In this document: positions 60,965 through 64,000 of the stretch, piece by piece | Numbering within the stretch: position 1 is the stretch's first letter | Layout of the letters: each line of letters opens with the position of its first letter | Source: Apostichopus japonicus | Taxonomy: Eukaryota > Echinodermata > Holothuroidea > Aspidochirotida > Stichopodidae | Reading direction: 5' to 3' | Assembly (NCBI RefSeq): GCF_037975245.1 | Contig: NC_092571.1 | Location: 18,562,917-18,626,916 of the forward strand | Length of the DNA stretch: 64,000 bases | Made by a program: the position numbers and the translations under genes | The notes under the pieces: model-generated | What the model saw: the letters and a program-made list of their open reading frames with translations, nothing else | What the model was told of the DNA's origin: nothing | Database searches by the model: none

Positions 60965-63900
60965 GCAGTAGTAAACATGTATTACTACAGTTTGGTGATA
61001 CACCAGTAGTATACATGTATTACTACAGACTGGTGATACACCAGTAGTATACATGTATTACTACAGCATGGTGATACACCAGTAGTAGTATACATGTATT
61101 AATGCAGACTGGTGATACACCAGTAGTATACATGTATTACTACAGCCTGGTGATACACCAGTAGTATACATGTAATACTACAGACTGGTGATACACCAGT
61201 AGTATACATGTATTACTACAGCCTGGTGATACACCAGTAGTATACATGTATAACTACAGCCTGATGATACACCAGTAGTGGTATACATGTATTACTACAG
61301 ACTGGTGACACACCAGTATGTATAACTACAGCCTGGTGATACACCAGTAGTATACATGTATTACTACAGCCTGGTGATACACCAGTAGTATACATGTATT
61401 AATGCAGACTGGTGATACACCAGTAGTGGTATACATGTATTACTACAGACTGGTGACACACCAGTATGTATAACTACAGCCTGGTGATACACCAGTAGTA
61501 TACATGTATTACACAGACTGGTGATACACCAGTAGTATACATGTTTACTACAGCATGGTGATACACCAGTAGTATACATGTATAACTACAGCCTGGTGAT
61601 ACACCAGTAGTATACATGTATTACTACAGCCTGGTGATACACCAGTAGTATACATATTACTACAGCCTGGTGATACACCAGTAGTATACATGTATTACTA
61701 CAGCCTGGTGATACACCAGTAGTATACATGTATTACTACAGACTGGTGATACACCAGTAGTATACATGTATTACTACAGCCTGGTGATACACCAGTAGTA
61801 TACATATTACTACAGCCTGGTGATACACCAGTAGTATACATGTATTACTACAGCCTGGTGATACACCAGTAGTATACATGTATTACTACAGACTGGTGAT
61901 ACACCAGTAGTATACATGTATTACACAGCCTGGTGATACACCAGAAGTATACATGTATTACACAGCCTGGTGATACACCAGTAGTATACATGTATTACAC
62001 AGCCTGGTGATACACCAGAAGTATACATGTATAACTACAGCCTGGTGATACACCAGTAGTATACATGTATTACTACAGACTGGTGATACACCAGTAGTAT
62101 ACATGTATTACACAGCCTGGTGATACACCAGAAGTATACATGTATTACACAGCCTGGTGATACACCAGTAGTATACATGTATTACACAGCCTGGTGATAC
62201 ACCAGAAGTATACATGTATTACACAGCCTGGTGATACACCAGAAGTATACATGTATTACACAGCCTGGTGATACACCAGTAGCATACATGTATTACACAG
62301 CCTGGTGATACACCAGTAGTATACATGTATTACTACAGACTGGTGATACACCAGTAGTATACATGTATTACTACAGCCTGGTGATACACCAGTAGTATAC
62401 ATGTAATACTACAGACTGGTGATACACCAGTAGTATACATGTATTACTACAGCCTGGTGATACACCAGTAGTATACATGTATAACTACAGCCTGATGATA
62501 CACCAGTAGTGGTATACATGTATTACTACAGACTGGTGACACACCAGTATGTATAACTACAGCCTGGTGATACACCAGTAGTATACATGTATTACTACAG
62601 CCTGGTGATACACCAGTAGTATACATGTATTAATGCAGACTGGTGATACACCAGTAGTGGTATACATGTATTACTACAGACTGGTGACACACCAGTATGT
62701 ATAACTACAGCCTGGTGATACACCAGTAGTATACATGTATTACACAGACTGGTGATACACCAGTAGTATACATGTTTACTACAGCATGGTGATACACCAG
62801 TAGTATACATGTATAACTACAGCCTGGTGATACACCAGTAGTATACATGTATTACTACAGCCTGGTGATACACCAGTAGTATACATATTACTACAGCCTG
62901 GTGATACACCAGTAGTATACATGTATTACTACAGCCTGGTGATACACCAGTAGTATACATGTATTACTACAGACTGGTGATACACCAGTAGTATACATGT
63001 ATTACTACAGCCTGGTGATACACCAGTAGTATACATATTACTACAGCCTGGTGATACACCAGTAGTATACATGTATTACTACAGCCTGGTGATACACCAG
63101 TAGTATACATGTATTACTACAGACTGGTGATACACCAGTAGTATACATGTATTACACAGCCTGGTGATACACCAGAAGTATACATGTATTACACAGCCTG
63201 GTGATACACCAGTAGTATACATGTATTACACAGCCTGGTGATACACCAGAAGTATACATGTATAACTACAGCCTGGTGATACACCAGTAGTATACATGTA
63301 TTACTACAGACTGGTGATACACCAGTAGTATACATGTATTACACAGCCTGGTGATACACCAGAAGTATACATGTATTACACAGCCTGGTGATACACCAGT
63401 AGTATACATGTATTACACAGCCTGGTGATACACCAGAAGTATACATGTATTACACAGCCTGGTGATACACCAGAAGTATACATGTATTACACAGCCTGGT
63501 GATACACCAGTAGCATACATGTATTACACAGCCTGGTGATACACCAGTAGTATACATGTATTACTACAGACTGGTGATACACCAGTAGTATACATGTATT
63601 ACTACAGCATGGTGATACACCAGTAGTATACATGTATTACTACAGCATGGTGATACACCAGTAGTATACATGTATTACTACAGACTGGTGATACACCAGT
63701 AGTATACATGTATTACACAGACTGGTTGTACACCAGTAGTATACATGTATTACTACAGACTGGTGATACACCAGTAGTATACATGTATTACTACAGCCTG
63801 GTGATACACGAGTAGTATACATGTATTACTACAGCCTGGTGATACACCAGTAGTATACATGTATTACACAGCCTGGTGATACACGAGTAGTATACATGTA

Positions 63901-64000
63901 TTACTACAGACTGGTGATACACCAGTAGTATACATGTATTACTACAGCATGGTGATACACCAGTAGTATACATGTATTACTACAGACTGGTGATACACCA
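60965..64000. repeat. Minisatellite, 38-bp hairpin-bearing unit, ~80 copies, running off the window
   Basis: The unit is TACATGTATTACTACAGCCT then GGTGATACACCAGTAGTA. Each unit contains CTGGTGATACACCAG, a 6-bp stem with ATA loop, and the palindrome ATACATGTAT. Units vary in length (ATTACACAG, ATTACTACAG, CAGTAGTGGTA). Positions 61106-62377 recur at 62337-63608, 1,231 bp apart, with no difference in the parts I compared. It lies 5' of the first visible exon, so it is intronic if the start codon is further right. Confidence 0.97.

Noticed and set aside
61364-62810. Two identical 71-codon minus frames
   Set aside because: Both fall in the 38-bp array, 1,231 bp apart; they reflect the block duplication, not a gene family.

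Overview
The window is animal nuclear DNA, AT-rich and intron-rich. It holds six internal exons of one protein-coding gene on the minus strand, set in non-coding DNA that is unusually full of minisatellites. All six exons have AG acceptors and GT donors, and their phases fit (0-1-1-0-1-0-0). Joined, they give one uninterrupted 469-codon frame, from the exon at 60122-60668 down to 667-846. The protein starts with an acidic, tyrosine- and proline-containing region and runs into the start of a DH (RhoGEF) domain. It most resembles ARHGEF10/ARHGEF10L, the Rho guanine nucleotide exchange factor 10 family. The gene is partial at both ends: the start codon lies beyond 60668, and the rest of DH, the PH-like region and the C-terminal beta-propeller lie before position 1. 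A single ARHGEF10-like gene with introns up to 39.5 kb suggests a marine invertebrate (echinoderm, other deuterostome or lophotrochozoan). That placement is a guess; nothing here fixes the species.

Layout from left to right. 1-8051 holds three DH-side exons (667-846, 3875-4050, 7946-8051), a 64-bp array, a 20-bp array and a 1.63-kb hAT-like transposon (6024-7656). 8052-16268 holds an 81-bp array, a degenerate ~145-bp repeat rich in TGACCT motifs, a foldback element, a 27-bp array, and exon 16000-16268, whose 3' splice site has been copied three more times upstream. 16269-20653 holds two more arrays and exon 20525-20653, whose acceptor is also duplicated. 20654-60121 is one 39.5-kb intron made largely of tandem arrays with 20- to 193-bp units, the largest being a 5.4-kb array of a 28-bp unit. 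The same intron holds a 2,067-bp DNA transposon carrying nine copies of GTGACTCGCGTGAC, an inverted relic of the hAT element, two copies of a dispersed repeat, a 548-bp tandem duplication, and a 1.5-kb LTR-like insertion inside its second copy. 60122-60668 is the most 5' visible exon. From 60965 to the end runs a 38-bp array whose unit can form a hairpin and which contains a 1,231-bp higher-order duplication.

By rough addition, about 27 kb of the 64 kb is tandem repeat. I found no second gene, no tRNA or rRNA and no CRISPR array. The most notable non-coding items are the GTGACTCGCGTGAC transposon, the two exons whose 3' splice sites were copied locally (one copy would add 31 residues in frame), and the hAT-like element with its inverted relic.
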